Shown piece after piece: positions 8,686 to 16,396 of a stretch of DNA of 44,994 bases. Under the pieces are notes generated by a model. That model saw nothing but the letters and a program-made list of their open reading frames with translations, did no database searches and was not told the DNA's origin. Positions within the stretch are counted from its first letter, which is position 1. Each line of letters opens with the position of its first letter. Made by a program: the position numbers and the translations under genes. The stretch is from Bacillota bacterium (GTDB lineage Bacteria; Bacillota; UBA994; UBA5500), in NCBI GenBank assembly GCA_023436245.1, contig JAEZJZ010000099.1, forward strand, positions 1 through 44,994. The letters are read 5' to 3'.

Positions 8686-9350
8686 TGGGGATGAACAGGC
8701 AAGAGATGGCGAGCCACATCGACCATACCCTGCTCAAGGCGACAGCGACACCGGAGGAGATTAAGTTGCTCTGCCAGGAAGGCAACCAGTTTCGCTTTGC
8801 CAGCGTCTGTGTGAACGGAGGCAATGTGGCTCTGGCCGTCAGCGAGAGCAAAATCCCGGTGGCCGCGGTGGTTGGCTTTCCATTGGGAGCGATGAACTCG
8901 GCCTGCAAGGCAGCCGAGACCGCCCAGGCAATTGCCGACGGCGCCAGCGAGATCGACATGGTGATGAACATCGGCTGGGCCAAAGCCGGCCTCTGGTCAC
9001 AGGTGGAGCAGGACATCCGACTGGTCGTGGTGGCGGCAGCGGGGCATACTGTCAAGGTGATCATCGAGACAGCCTTGCTCACGGATGATGAGAAGCGCCA
9101 GGCCTGTCGTGTAGCTGTCGCTGCCGGAGCTCATTTTGTGAAGACCTCAACCGGCTTTTCCACAGCTGGAGCCACGGAAGCTGATGTTAGCCTGATGCGC
9201 TCCGTCGTGGGTGAATCGGTCGGCGTCAAGGCATCTGGTGGAATCCGCGATCTGCCCACGGCTCTGCGCATGATTGCCGCCGGAGCCAACCGCCTGGGAG
9301 CAAGCGCCGGCGTGAAGATTCTGGAGGCCATGCTTCCCAGTCAGGAGTGA
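8682..9350 (+). CDS. deoC: Deoxyribose-phosphate aldolase
   Basis: This 222-residue class I aldolase cleaves 2-deoxyribose 5-phosphate to glyceraldehyde 3-phosphate and acetaldehyde in deoxynucleoside breakdown. The family signatures are clear: IDHTLLKATAT at the start, EIDMVMNIG, KVIIETALL and FVKTSTGFS with the Schiff-base lysine near residue 153. A second conserved lysine lies in VKASGGIRD. It overlaps era by four bases (ATGA) with AAGGGAAG upstream; ATGs at 8685 and 8691 are possible alternatives. Its place between era and recO next to cdd makes a small salvage group inside a housekeeping operon. Confidence 0.95.
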   Translation: MMGMNRQEMASHIDHTLLKATATPEEIKLLCQEGNQFRFASVCVNGGNVALAVSESKIPVAAVVGFPLGAMNSACKAAETAQAIADGASEIDMVMNIGWAKAGLWSQVEQDIRLVVVAAAGHTVKVIIETALLTDDEKRQACRVAVAAGAHFVKTSTGFSTAGATEADVSLMRSVVGESVGVKASGGIRDLPTALRMIAAGANRLGASAGVKILEAMLPSQE

Positions 9351-9354
9351 ACCC

Positions 9355-10104
9355 TTGCCACAGATCAATGTCAGCGGCATAGTGCTGCGGTGCTATGACT
9401 TGGGCGAGAAGGACCAGATTGTGGTGCTCTTGACGGCTGAGTCGGGCAAGATGCGGGTCGTGGCCAAGGGCGCCAAGAGACCGGGTGGTCGCTTCGCCGC
9501 CGCGGCCAGTCCGTTTACAGAGATCTCTGCCAGCGTCAGCCTGGGGCGCAACCTACATACCCTGAATCAGGTGCAGATCGTCAGCAGCCATCGCCATTTG
9601 CGCGAACGCCTGGATCGGATGGCTGTGGCCCTGTTCATCACGGAGTTGGTCGACCACGCTACCGTGGATGCACCAGGACAGTCAGAGTTCCTGGCGCTGC
9701 TCGCGCTCGGCCTGGGTGCGCTAGAAGGCACAGAGCAGCCAGAGCTCACGCTCTGCTTCTGGCTATTGCAGTTGCTGGAGCTGTCTGGGTTGGCGCCTGC
9801 CTTTACGTACTGTGCCAGTTGCCAGAGCGAGGGCCGACCGCTAGTGGCGCTCAGCGCCAGGTCAGGCGGGTTGGTCTGCGGACGCTGCACCGACGCTGGC
9901 TCCTACCGCTTGCCGCCGACTGCTGTGCAGTTACTGGGGCATTTGGCAGCCCGCAGCTGGGAAGACTACGAGCAATCTGGGGCAGTGCCCCTCCCAGTGC
10001 TGATCACCCTTTGCCGGGCCCTCGAACAGTTTGTCTTCTATCAGTTGGAGGCGAGGCCGCGGTCCTATGAGTTCCTGATCAGCCTGCGGCCGGAGTTTGA
10101 CTAG
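9355..10104 (+). CDS. recO: DNA repair protein RecO
   Basis: RecO (249 residues) anneals DNA and helps load RecA in the RecFOR pathway. The N-terminal OB fold (about residues 1-80) has the typical opening GIVLRCYDLGEKDQIVVLLT. The C-terminal helical part contains a four-cysteine zinc site, C-A-S-C near residue 156 and C-G-R-C near residue 178. The TTG start lies four bases after the deoC stop, with CAGGAGTG as ribosome site. It is the last gene of the operon that begins with yqfD. Confidence 0.92.
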   Translation: MPQINVSGIVLRCYDLGEKDQIVVLLTAESGKMRVVAKGAKRPGGRFAAAASPFTEISASVSLGRNLHTLNQVQIVSSHRHLRERLDRMAVALFITELVDHATVDAPGQSEFLALLALGLGALEGTEQPELTLCFWLLQLLELSGLAPAFTYCASCQSEGRPLVALSARSGGLVCGRCTDAGSYRLPPTAVQLLGHLAARSWEDYEQSGAVPLPVLITLCRALEQFVFYQLEARPRSYEFLISLRPEFD

Positions 10105-10230
10105 CACTCTGTCAACACTGGAACCGCGCTGCGGCGTTAAGTCTCGGTTCAATAGTTTCCGGTGCCAATAGACCCTGCGTTTCATGGTTTGAAACTAGAC
10201 CCCACTAGAATACCGATAGGAGGAATGACT

Positions 10231-10626
10231 ATGCCCACATTGGAGCAGATTGATGTAGTGCGTGAACGGGCTGGCGTCAGTTACAAGGAAGCCAAGCAGG
10301 CCCTGGAGGCACATGGGGATGATGTCGTTGAGGCGATCATCTATCTGGAAGAACAGAAGACAGCGCACAGCTGGATCGAGCATGCCCAGGTGCGCGGTAG
10401 CGAACTGGTTGATTCCATCAAGAAGCTGGTGCAGGAAGGCAACGTGCGCCGCATCCGCGTGTTGCAGAATGACAGGGTGCTGATTGAGTTTCCGGTGACG
10501 GCCGGTGCCCTGGGCGCCTTGATTGTCCCGCAATTGGCTGCACTAGGCGTGCTCGCGGCATTGATTGCCCGCTGCACCATCGAGATCGAGAAAGTAGACG
10601 AAGGCACTCCGCCTGAGTCAGAGTAA
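10231..10626 (+). CDS. UBA-like / DUF4342 domain protein
   Basis: This protein of about 131 residues has an N-terminal ubiquitin-associated-like helical bundle (LEQIDVVRERAGVSYKEAKQ, then ALEAHGDDVVEAIIYLE), as seen in EF-Ts and DUF4342 proteins. A second half carries a hydrophobic segment (ALGALIVPQLAALGVLAALI) that is probably membrane-inserted. I chose the ATG at 10231, seven bases after GGAGG; the ATG at 10225 is too close to that site. In Bacillus the recO-ccpN interval carries glyQS; here it carries this gene instead. The function is unknown. Confidence 0.75.
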   Translation: MPTLEQIDVVRERAGVSYKEAKQALEAHGDDVVEAIIYLEEQKTAHSWIEHAQVRGSELVDSIKKLVQEGNVRRIRVLQNDRVLIEFPVTAGALGALIVPQLAALGVLAALIARCTIEIEKVDEGTPPESE

Positions 10627-10633
10627 CCACGCA

Positions 10634-10660
10634 GGGCCCGCCTTTGGCGGGTCCTATTTC
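10634..10660 (+). terminator. Intrinsic terminator after the DUF4342 gene
   Basis: GGGCCCGCC, a TTT loop and GGCGGGTCC form a 9-bp stem (one G-T pair), followed by the T-containing tract TATTTC. It starts eight bases after the DUF4342 stop. Confidence 0.7.
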
Positions 10661-10767
10661 ATCCGACCACCCCGCAGCATATTTCTTTCCCTCGTCAAAG
10701 CAGGAAACATGGGAAGAGATGGTGTATATACTGATTAATGAACGACATACCCTAATATCTCAGGGGG

Positions 10768-11406
10768 GTGGTGCAGATCGAACTAAGTCCACGGCAACAG
10801 CAGATTCTGGAGCTAGCCAAGGCGGGGGGACCGATCACCGGCGAAGAATTGGCCAGCCATCTCAAGGTGACCAGGGCGGCGCTGCGTCCGGACCTTGCCA
10901 TCCTCACCATGTCCGGCTTGTTGACGGCCAGACCGCGGGTCGGATATACCTATTCCGGTCGCAGCAGCAATTTCTTTGCCAGTGAGCGACTCAGGCAGAC
11001 CAAGGTGCGAGAGGTCTACGCGGTGCCGGTTGTGGTCAATGAGGACCTGCCGGTGTACGATGCCATCGTCAGCATGTTTTTGGAAGACGTGGGAACACTG
11101 TTTGTGGTCGATCGGCAGGGCTTCTTGGCCGGCGTGGTCACGCGCAGTGACCTGCTGAAAAACAGCATGGGCAGCTTGGCTTTGGAGAAAGTTCCGGTCG
11201 GCGTGGTCATGACCAGACTGGCCAACATCGTCTACGTCAGCATGGAAGATACCGTGATGCAGGCAGCGCGCAAGTTGCTGGCACACCGCGTCAATACCTT
11301 ACCGGTGGTGAAGGTGGCCGATGACTCGAGCAAGCTCGAAGTGGTTGGCATTATCTCTCTCCGGACGATTACCCGTTTGTTTGTGGAAATCGGCGAGGGC
11401 CAGTAG
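10768..11406 (+). CDS. ccpN: CcpN/YqzB-type transcriptional regulator (HTH plus two CBS domains)
   Basis: This 212-residue protein has an N-terminal winged helix (about residues 1-65, with GPITGEELASHLKVTRAALRPD) and two CBS domains (about 80-140 and 145-205). That is the architecture of CcpN, which represses gluconeogenic genes in Bacillus in response to the ATP/ADP state. The next gene, ppsR, controls pyruvate phosphate dikinase; CcpN and its neighbour YqfL are paired the same way in Bacillus, so a role in central carbon control is likely. The start is GTG at 10768 or 10771, both just after AGGGGGG; I cannot decide between them. Confidence 0.88.
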   Translation: MVQIELSPRQQQILELAKAGGPITGEELASHLKVTRAALRPDLAILTMSGLLTARPRVGYTYSGRSSNFFASERLRQTKVREVYAVPVVVNEDLPVYDAIVSMFLEDVGTLFVVDRQGFLAGVVTRSDLLKNSMGSLALEKVPVGVVMTRLANIVYVSMEDTVMQAARKLLAHRVNTLPVVKVADDSSKLEVVGIISLRTITRLFVEIGEGQ

Positions 11407-11420
11407 AAGGAGGGAATGTC

Positions 11421-12230
11421 TTGGAATCATTAGTTTTTGTCGTCTCTGACTCCTTGGGGGAAACGGCTGACCGGGTGGCGCGCGCAGCTGCTAGTCAGTT
11501 CCGCGAGCAGTCATTTGATATTCGCCGCGTACCGTATGTCACCGCCAAGGAAATGGTGGACGAAATCATCGCGGAAGCCAGCCAGCAGCAATCATTGATT
11601 GTGCACACTCTCGTTTTCCCGGAGCTGCGTGAGTACATCGATCGTTTGGCCGAGGAACATGGCATACCGTGTGTGGACATCATGGGGCCGATGCTAGATG
11701 CATTCAGTCAAGCCACCCAGGACACCCCGCGCTTGTTGCCAGGTCTGGTCCATCAGCTAGACGAGGAGTACTTCCGGGAGATCGAGGCAGTGGAGTTCGC
11801 GGTCAAGTACGATGACGGCAAAGACCCCCGCGGTCTCCTGAAAGCAGACGTCGTCTTGATCGGCGTCTCCCGCACGTCCAAGACCCCGCTCAGCATGTAC
11901 CTGGCGCACCGCGGCTATCGGGTAGCAAACGTGCCGTTGGTGCCCGAGGTCAGTCCGCCAGAGGAGATCTTCATGCTCCCCAAGGAGCGTGTCATCGGCT
12001 TGACGATCAACGGTCAGCAGTTGAAGCAGATCAGGCAGGAGCGCCTGAAGGTGCTGGGGCTGCAGCCGAATGCCAACTACGCCAGTGACGAGCGGATCAA
12101 CGAAGAGCTGGACCACGGCCGCCGCATCATGGAGCGGATCGGTTGCCCAGTGATCGACGTCACCAAGCGAGCGGTGGAGGAAACGGCCAGTCAGGTAATG
12201 GAGATATTGACGAAGAGGGACCGGGGCTAG
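11421..12230 (+). CDS. ppsR: Pyruvate, phosphate dikinase regulatory protein (kinase/phosphorylase)
   Basis: This 269-residue DUF299 enzyme uses ADP to inactivate, and phosphate to reactivate, pyruvate phosphate dikinase or PEP synthetase. The P-loop-like motif GVSRTSKTPLSMYLA lies near residue 151. The N-terminus opens with the family pattern VFVVSDSLGETA, and the C-terminal CPVIDVTKRAVEETA is also typical. The TTG start follows AGAAGGAGGG. It is 14 bases downstream of the ccpN-like gene and probably co-transcribed. Confidence 0.94.
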   Translation: MESLVFVVSDSLGETADRVARAAASQFREQSFDIRRVPYVTAKEMVDEIIAEASQQQSLIVHTLVFPELREYIDRLAEEHGIPCVDIMGPMLDAFSQATQDTPRLLPGLVHQLDEEYFREIEAVEFAVKYDDGKDPRGLLKADVVLIGVSRTSKTPLSMYLAHRGYRVANVPLVPEVSPPEEIFMLPKERVIGLTINGQQLKQIRQERLKVLGLQPNANYASDERINEELDHGRRIMERIGCPVIDVTKRAVEETASQVMEILTKRDRG

Positions 12231-12298
12231 AGAAGGGCGGCTGCTGTCCCGAGGTGCCCCGTGTCTAGCTAACATGTGTAGAGAATACCGAAATACTC

Positions 12299-12334
12299 GC
12301 TCCTTGGGATGAATCCTGAGGAGCTCTTTCTTTG
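12299..12334 (+). terminator. Probable terminator of the ccpN-ppsR unit
   Basis: An 11-bp stem (GCTCCTTGGGA against TCCTGAGGAGC, two G-T pairs) with a TGAA loop at 12299-12324 is followed by TCTTTCTTT. It lies about 70 bases after the ppsR stop. The T tract is interrupted by C, so it could instead be the first hairpin of a longer structured RNA. Confidence 0.5.
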
Positions 12335-12491
12335 GGCTGCAAGCGCCAGGAAGCTTCGGCCTTCGCTAGCGGAGCCTGGTGCGACGCCGACGGGCACTGG
12401 CAAATGATCCATGAGTAGAAGCCTGTGGGTTGGCCGGAAGCGTTGGAGGTCGCAAAAAAGGACCGCCAATGCTTAGCGCATGGGCGGTTTT
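12335..12491 (+). ncRNA. Structured intergenic stretch, possible small RNA with its own terminator
   Basis: After the hairpin at 12299-12324, this region can form a long arm at about 12342-12384 (CGCCAGG with CCTGGTGCG, and inside it CTTCG with CGGAG). A second arm lies at about 12386-12435 (ACGGGC with GCCTGT, extended by GCC/GGC). Last is a terminator at 12462-12488 (ACCGCC/GGCGGT with an inner ATGC/GCAT, then TTTTC). There is no convincing reading frame. It matches no riboswitch or RNA family I can recognise; a 6S-like RNA was considered, but the folding is not one long hairpin. It may be only a decayed region with a terminator. Confidence 0.35.
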
Positions 12492-12532
12492 CATACGGCT
12501 CACATCAAGCCGGAGCGTTTCAGTAGTTACGG

Positions 12533-13159
12533 CTATTTCGCTCTCTTAATGGCAATTATGTCGGACTCCTGTGCAAGTGATCTAGCTGCCAGGCGGTCGA
12601 CAACACAGCTTTGCTCCGAAAGGATTTCTTCAATCCGGCGCAGCCTTGCGCCAGTCTCGGTGCGGAACTCCGTCAGCATCCCAACCTGATCGAATGTGGC
12701 CTGAGCGAGCTCCTTGACCCCTCTCAAGTCAGTCCTGACCTCAGTCAGCTCTAGTCGGACATCGCTGAGACCAGTCTTCACGCTACTCAAATCGGTCTTG
12801 ACCCCAGCCAAATCAAGCTGGACATCGCTGAGACTGGTCTTCACACCACTCAAATCGGTCTTGACCCCAGTCAGATCATGCTGGACAGCACCTAGATCAG
12901 TCTTCACGCCATTTAGGTCAGTCCTGACGCCGGCTAAGCCGCTCTGAACGGCGCTCAGGTCAGTCTTCACGCTGCCTACATCAGTCTTAACCTCAATCAG
13001 GTCAGTCTTAATCGAGCCTAGGTCATCTTCCATGTTGTTCGTCCGGTTCTCCAACCGGGATTGGCTCTCCCGAGTTGCCCCCACGTCCTGCTTAATCAGG
13101 TTCATGTCCTGTCTGAGCAGCCGCAGTTCTGCGACAACTTGTTTCAGAATCTCATCCAT
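12533..13159 (-). CDS. Coiled-coil protein with tandem heptad repeats
   Basis: This 208-residue protein is almost entirely coiled coil. After a start resembling small Bacillota coiled-coil proteins (MDEILKQVVAELRLLRQD), residues about 55-140 repeat a seven-residue unit of the form V-K-T-D-L-S-x more than ten times. At DNA level the repeats are near-identical 63-base blocks (about 12750-12950). The C-terminus (DQVGMLTEFRTETGARLRRIEE) is again heptad-like. There is no signal peptide or membrane segment. An AAGGAGG site precedes the ATG at 13159. It is a minus-strand gene inserted in an otherwise plus-strand housekeeping region, so it may be an acquisition. The function is unknown. Confidence 0.75.
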   Translation of the reverse strand: MDEILKQVVAELRLLRQDMNLIKQDVGATRESQSRLENRTNNMEDDLGSIKTDLIEVKTDVGSVKTDLSAVQSGLAGVRTDLNGVKTDLGAVQHDLTGVKTDLSGVKTSLSDVQLDLAGVKTDLSSVKTGLSDVRLELTEVRTDLRGVKELAQATFDQVGMLTEFRTETGARLRRIEEILSEQSCVVDRLAARSLAQESDIIAIKRAK

Positions 13160-13216
13160 GTAGCGGGGCCTCCTTCTCTCCTCATGAGCGTTTGCCGGAA
13201 CACCATGCCTAGCAAC

Positions 13217-13246
13217 ATTTTACACCACACTTTGCCGTGGGGTAAA
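13217..13246 (-). promoter_or_regulatory. Possible promoter of the coiled-coil gene
   Basis: On the minus strand TTTACC (13246-13241) and TAAAAT (13222-13217) are separated by 18 bases, about 55 bases ahead of the ATG at 13159. The -35 match is moderate. Confidence 0.35.
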
Positions 13247-13272
13247 CCACGCATTTTTGGCAGATTGGATCA

Positions 13273-13291
13273 GGCGCGCGGCGCCCTTTTT
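13273..13291 (+). terminator. Short hairpin with T tract upstream of dgt
   Basis: GGCGC, a three-base loop and GCGCC are followed by CTTTTTC. A second hairpin, CGTGG-GGTAAA-CCACG then CATTTTT, lies at 13235-13257. No plus-strand gene lies just upstream, so these may stop read-through from the 12335-12491 region. Confidence 0.35.
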
Positions 13292-13376
13292 CTATTCTTC
13301 TGGGCAATTTTGCAGGGGGATTTGGGTTCAATGCGGAATGTGATCCACTGAGTGACCGAAGACTGGGGGTGCTTTT

Positions 13377-14399
13377 GTGGACATTCGACAGATTACTGAA
13401 GAACGTGAGCGTCTGTGGCTGTCTCCCTTCGCGGCTAAGTCCGGCGACAGCCGTGGTCGGCGCCTGCCGGAGGAGGAGTGCGTTGTGCGCACTGCCTGGC
13501 AACGTGACCGTGATCGTATTCTCCATTCCAAGTCATTTCGTCGATTGAGAGATAAGACGCAAGTCTTCATTCACCCCGAGGGGGATCACTACCGCACTCG
13601 CTTGACGCACACCCTGGAGGTGGCTCAGGTGGCCCGGACCATCGCCCGCGGGTTGCAGCTGAACGAGGATCTGACCGAGGCCATTGCCTTGGGTCATGAC
13701 CTAGGGCATACCCCTTTTGGGCACGCTGGCGAGAAAGCGCTCGATCAGTTGATGCCCGGCGGCTTTCGCCATAATGAGCAGTCACTGCGGGTGGTTGACC
13801 TGCTGGAAAACGAGCGTGGACTGAACCTGACCTTTGAAGTGCGGGACGGCATCCTCTGCCACAGTGGCCCGCAACGCCCCGTCACTTTGGAAGGGGCGAT
13901 CGTGCACTTGGCGGATCGCATCGCCTATATCAATCACGACTTGGATGACGCATTGCGGGCGGGGTTGCCGCAGATGCAGGATCTGCCGGAGCATTGCCTG
14001 AGTGTGCTCGGTCGCTCGCACAGCCAGCGAATTCACTGCATGGTGATGGATGTGATCACTTGCAGCCAGGGTAAAGGGGAGATCAGGATGTCTTCCCCAG
14101 TCGCTCAGGCGATGGATGAACTGCGAAACTGGATGTTTGCGCATGTCTACATCGGATCAGATGCCAAGCGAGATGAGGGCAAGGCAGTAGAGGTGATCGC
14201 CATGCTCTATCGCCGCTACCAAGAGCAGGTGCAGTTGTTACCCAGTCCTTATCAGCGCATTATGCAGACCAGCGGGGTGGAAAGGGCCGTGGCGGACTTC
14301 ATCGCCGGCATGACAGATCGCTACATCATCAGCCAGTTCGAACAAATGTTTATTCCAGAGGGTTGGAATACGCAGAACAGGCAGGAAAAAGGGCTCTGA
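13377..14399 (+). CDS. dgt: Deoxyguanosinetriphosphate triphosphohydrolase-like HD protein
   Basis: This 340-residue HD-domain dNTP triphosphohydrolase removes triphosphate from dGTP or other dNTPs. The metal site is intact: H in THTLEVAQVART near residue 78, the HD pair in ALGHDLGHTPFGH near residues 115-125, and a distal Asp in HLADRIAYINHDLDD near residue 190. FRHNEQSLRV is also typical. The GTG at 13377 follows GACTGGGGGT. In Bacillota dgt often precedes dnaG, as here. The true substrate cannot be read from sequence. Confidence 0.92.
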   Translation: MDIRQITEERERLWLSPFAAKSGDSRGRRLPEEECVVRTAWQRDRDRILHSKSFRRLRDKTQVFIHPEGDHYRTRLTHTLEVAQVARTIARGLQLNEDLTEAIALGHDLGHTPFGHAGEKALDQLMPGGFRHNEQSLRVVDLLENERGLNLTFEVRDGILCHSGPQRPVTLEGAIVHLADRIAYINHDLDDALRAGLPQMQDLPEHCLSVLGRSHSQRIHCMVMDVITCSQGKGEIRMSSPVAQAMDELRNWMFAHVYIGSDAKRDEGKAVEVIAMLYRRYQEQVQLLPSPYQRIMQTSGVERAVADFIAGMTDRYIISQFEQMFIPEGWNTQNRQEKGL

Positions 14400-14543
14400 T
14401 GACGAAAAATCAAGATAGAGACAGATATTGACCCGAGATGTGGCGAGTACGAATCTCCTTTGGTTGTGAGCAGGAAAACGCCCGATTGTGCAGAATAGTG
14501 TTAAACCGACGCTGATGCTGTCATCCCAGACAAGGAGAGGATT

Positions 14544-16373
14544 ATGCCCACATTTTCTGAAGAATTCATCGAGCGAGTGCGCCAAGCCAGCGACATTGTC
14601 GCGGTAGTCGGCAGACAGGTGCAATTGCAGCGCAAGGGACAGAACCTCTGGGGCCTCTGTCCGTTTCACTCCGAGAAAACACCGTCTTTCAGTGTCAGCC
14701 CAGCCAAGCAGATGTACTATTGTTTCGGCTGTCATGCGCACGGCAGTGTCTTCAACTTCGTCATGGAAACGGAGCGGTTGTCCTTCCCGGAGGCAGTGAA
14801 GACACTGGCAGAGCGAGCCAACATCGAGGTGCCGGAAGCGGCCGAGGCCTCACCGGCAGCGAAGGAGCGGCAGCAGGAGCGCAAGCTTTTGTACCGGGTA
14901 AACCAGTGGGTGGCCGACCTCTATCATGGCCAGTTGCTGCGGTCGCCCGAAGCGGAATCCGCGCGAGCCTATTTGCGCAAGCGTGGTCTCTCTGACGATC
15001 TGACCAAGGCCATGCATCTTGGTTTTGCCCTGTCTGATTGGACCGGGCTGATCAAGGCGGCTGAGCGCAGTCAAGTGCCGATTGCGGCCTTGGCGAAGCT
15101 GGGCTTGGTTCTGCCCAGACCGGATGGCAGCCATTACGACCGTTTTCGCGGTCGGGTGATCATCCCGATTGCGGACGAGCGTGGCCGAGTCGTCGCCTTT
15201 GGCGGGCGAGTGCTGGATGACAGCGTGCCCAAGTATCTCAATTCGCCGGAACACCAGCTGTTCAGTAAGGGCAGGCTGCTTTTCGGACTCTACTATGCCA
15301 GTCAGGCCATTACCAAGGGCGGTCAGGCAGTATTGATGGAAGGTTACATGGATTGCCTGGCAGCCTGGCAGCATGACTTCCCGAACGTGGTTGCATCTTT
15401 GGGAACTGCGCTTACTCCGGTGCAGGCCAGGTTGCTGGCGCGTTACACTAAGCAGGTTGTGCTCTGCTACGACGGGGACGAGCCTGGACTGCAGGCGGCC
15501 CTGCGCGGAATCGACATTCTCGAGCAAGCCGCGCTGGATGTGAAGGTGGCGGTGTTGCCCGAGGGGGAAGACCCCGATGATTGCTTGCGCAAGCGTGGCC
15601 GGGACTACTTTCAGGCAGAGGTCATCGGCAAGGCGCGCAGTGCACTGGACTTCCGTCTGGAGATGCTGCGTCGCCAATTCAACCTCGGGGATGTTGCCGG
15701 CAAAGCCGGCTACGTGGCTGCCGCAACGGCAATCCTGGCCAAGCTGGACAATGAGGTGTTGAAGACCGGCTATGCAGAGCGCATCGCACATCAGTTGCAG
15801 GTGTCCGCTCCGGCAGTCTTCACGGAATTGGCCAAGCATGAACGCCGTTCGAGGCCACAAGACCGGAATAGGAATGGTAATAGCAGGAATACTATTGAAG
15901 GCTCGGTTCATACTGCCGCTTTGGAGACCGATCCTGCACTGCAGGGCTTCTTGGTGGCTGAAAGCACGCTGCTCAGTCTGTTGCTCAGCAATCTGGACGG
16001 GGCAGAGGAGTTGCTGCTGGAGTGGCAGGCCGAGGACATCTACGCACATCCAGCCGACAGACAGCTAGTTGCACTCATGCTCGGTCAAGTGCAGAGTGGA
16101 CAGACGATAGACGCGAGAAGGATGCTGGAGCAGGTTGATGACCGGACAGTCGGTCAACGCTTGGCGGAGATTGCGTGGTCAGAAGGTGCGCCAGCGCAGA
16201 ACGCTGAGACAGTTGCCCGTGATTGTTTGCAGAAGCTGCGGCAATTGGGCGTGAGGCAGGCAATTGCTCGCACTCAAGCGGAGTTGCTGGCGGTAGATAA
16301 TGCAGAAGCGCGCAAGCAGCTGATGCAGGAATTACTGGCACTTATAGAGAAGCAAAAGGTTTTGCGGCACTGA
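14544..16373 (+). CDS. dnaG: DNA primase
   Basis: DnaG (609 residues) makes RNA primers at the fork. The N-terminal CHC2 zinc domain is visible (LCPFHSEKTPSFSVSP, then CFGCHAHG). It is followed by the primase core with the RFRGRVIIPI and Toprim segments (VLMEGYMD, Y-D-G-D-E-P-G near residue 312) and a C-terminal helicase-binding region (about residues 430-609). The ATG follows AAGGAGAGG. The next gene encodes the primary sigma factor, the classic dnaG-sigA pair. Length and motifs are normal. Confidence 0.97.
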   Translation: MPTFSEEFIERVRQASDIVAVVGRQVQLQRKGQNLWGLCPFHSEKTPSFSVSPAKQMYYCFGCHAHGSVFNFVMETERLSFPEAVKTLAERANIEVPEAAEASPAAKERQQERKLLYRVNQWVADLYHGQLLRSPEAESARAYLRKRGLSDDLTKAMHLGFALSDWTGLIKAAERSQVPIAALAKLGLVLPRPDGSHYDRFRGRVIIPIADERGRVVAFGGRVLDDSVPKYLNSPEHQLFSKGRLLFGLYYASQAITKGGQAVLMEGYMDCLAAWQHDFPNVVASLGTALTPVQARLLARYTKQVVLCYDGDEPGLQAALRGIDILEQAALDVKVAVLPEGEDPDDCLRKRGRDYFQAEVIGKARSALDFRLEMLRRQFNLGDVAGKAGYVAAATAILAKLDNEVLKTGYAERIAHQLQVSAPAVFTELAKHERRSRPQDRNRNGNSRNTIEGSVHTAALETDPALQGFLVAESTLLSLLLSNLDGAEELLLEWQAEDIYAHPADRQLVALMLGQVQSGQTIDARRMLEQVDDRTVGQRLAEIAWSEGAPAQNAETVARDCLQKLRQLGVRQAIARTQAELLAVDNAEARKQLMQELLALIEKQKVLRH

Positions 16374-16396
16374 TTGTGCTAGAGGGGGGATTTTCC

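Noticed and set aside
12335..12491. 6S RNA, SRP RNA or cobalamin riboswitch
   Set aside because: Conserved core sequences of SRP RNA and the cobalamin aptamer are absent, and the folding is multi-armed rather than the single long hairpin of 6S RNA.
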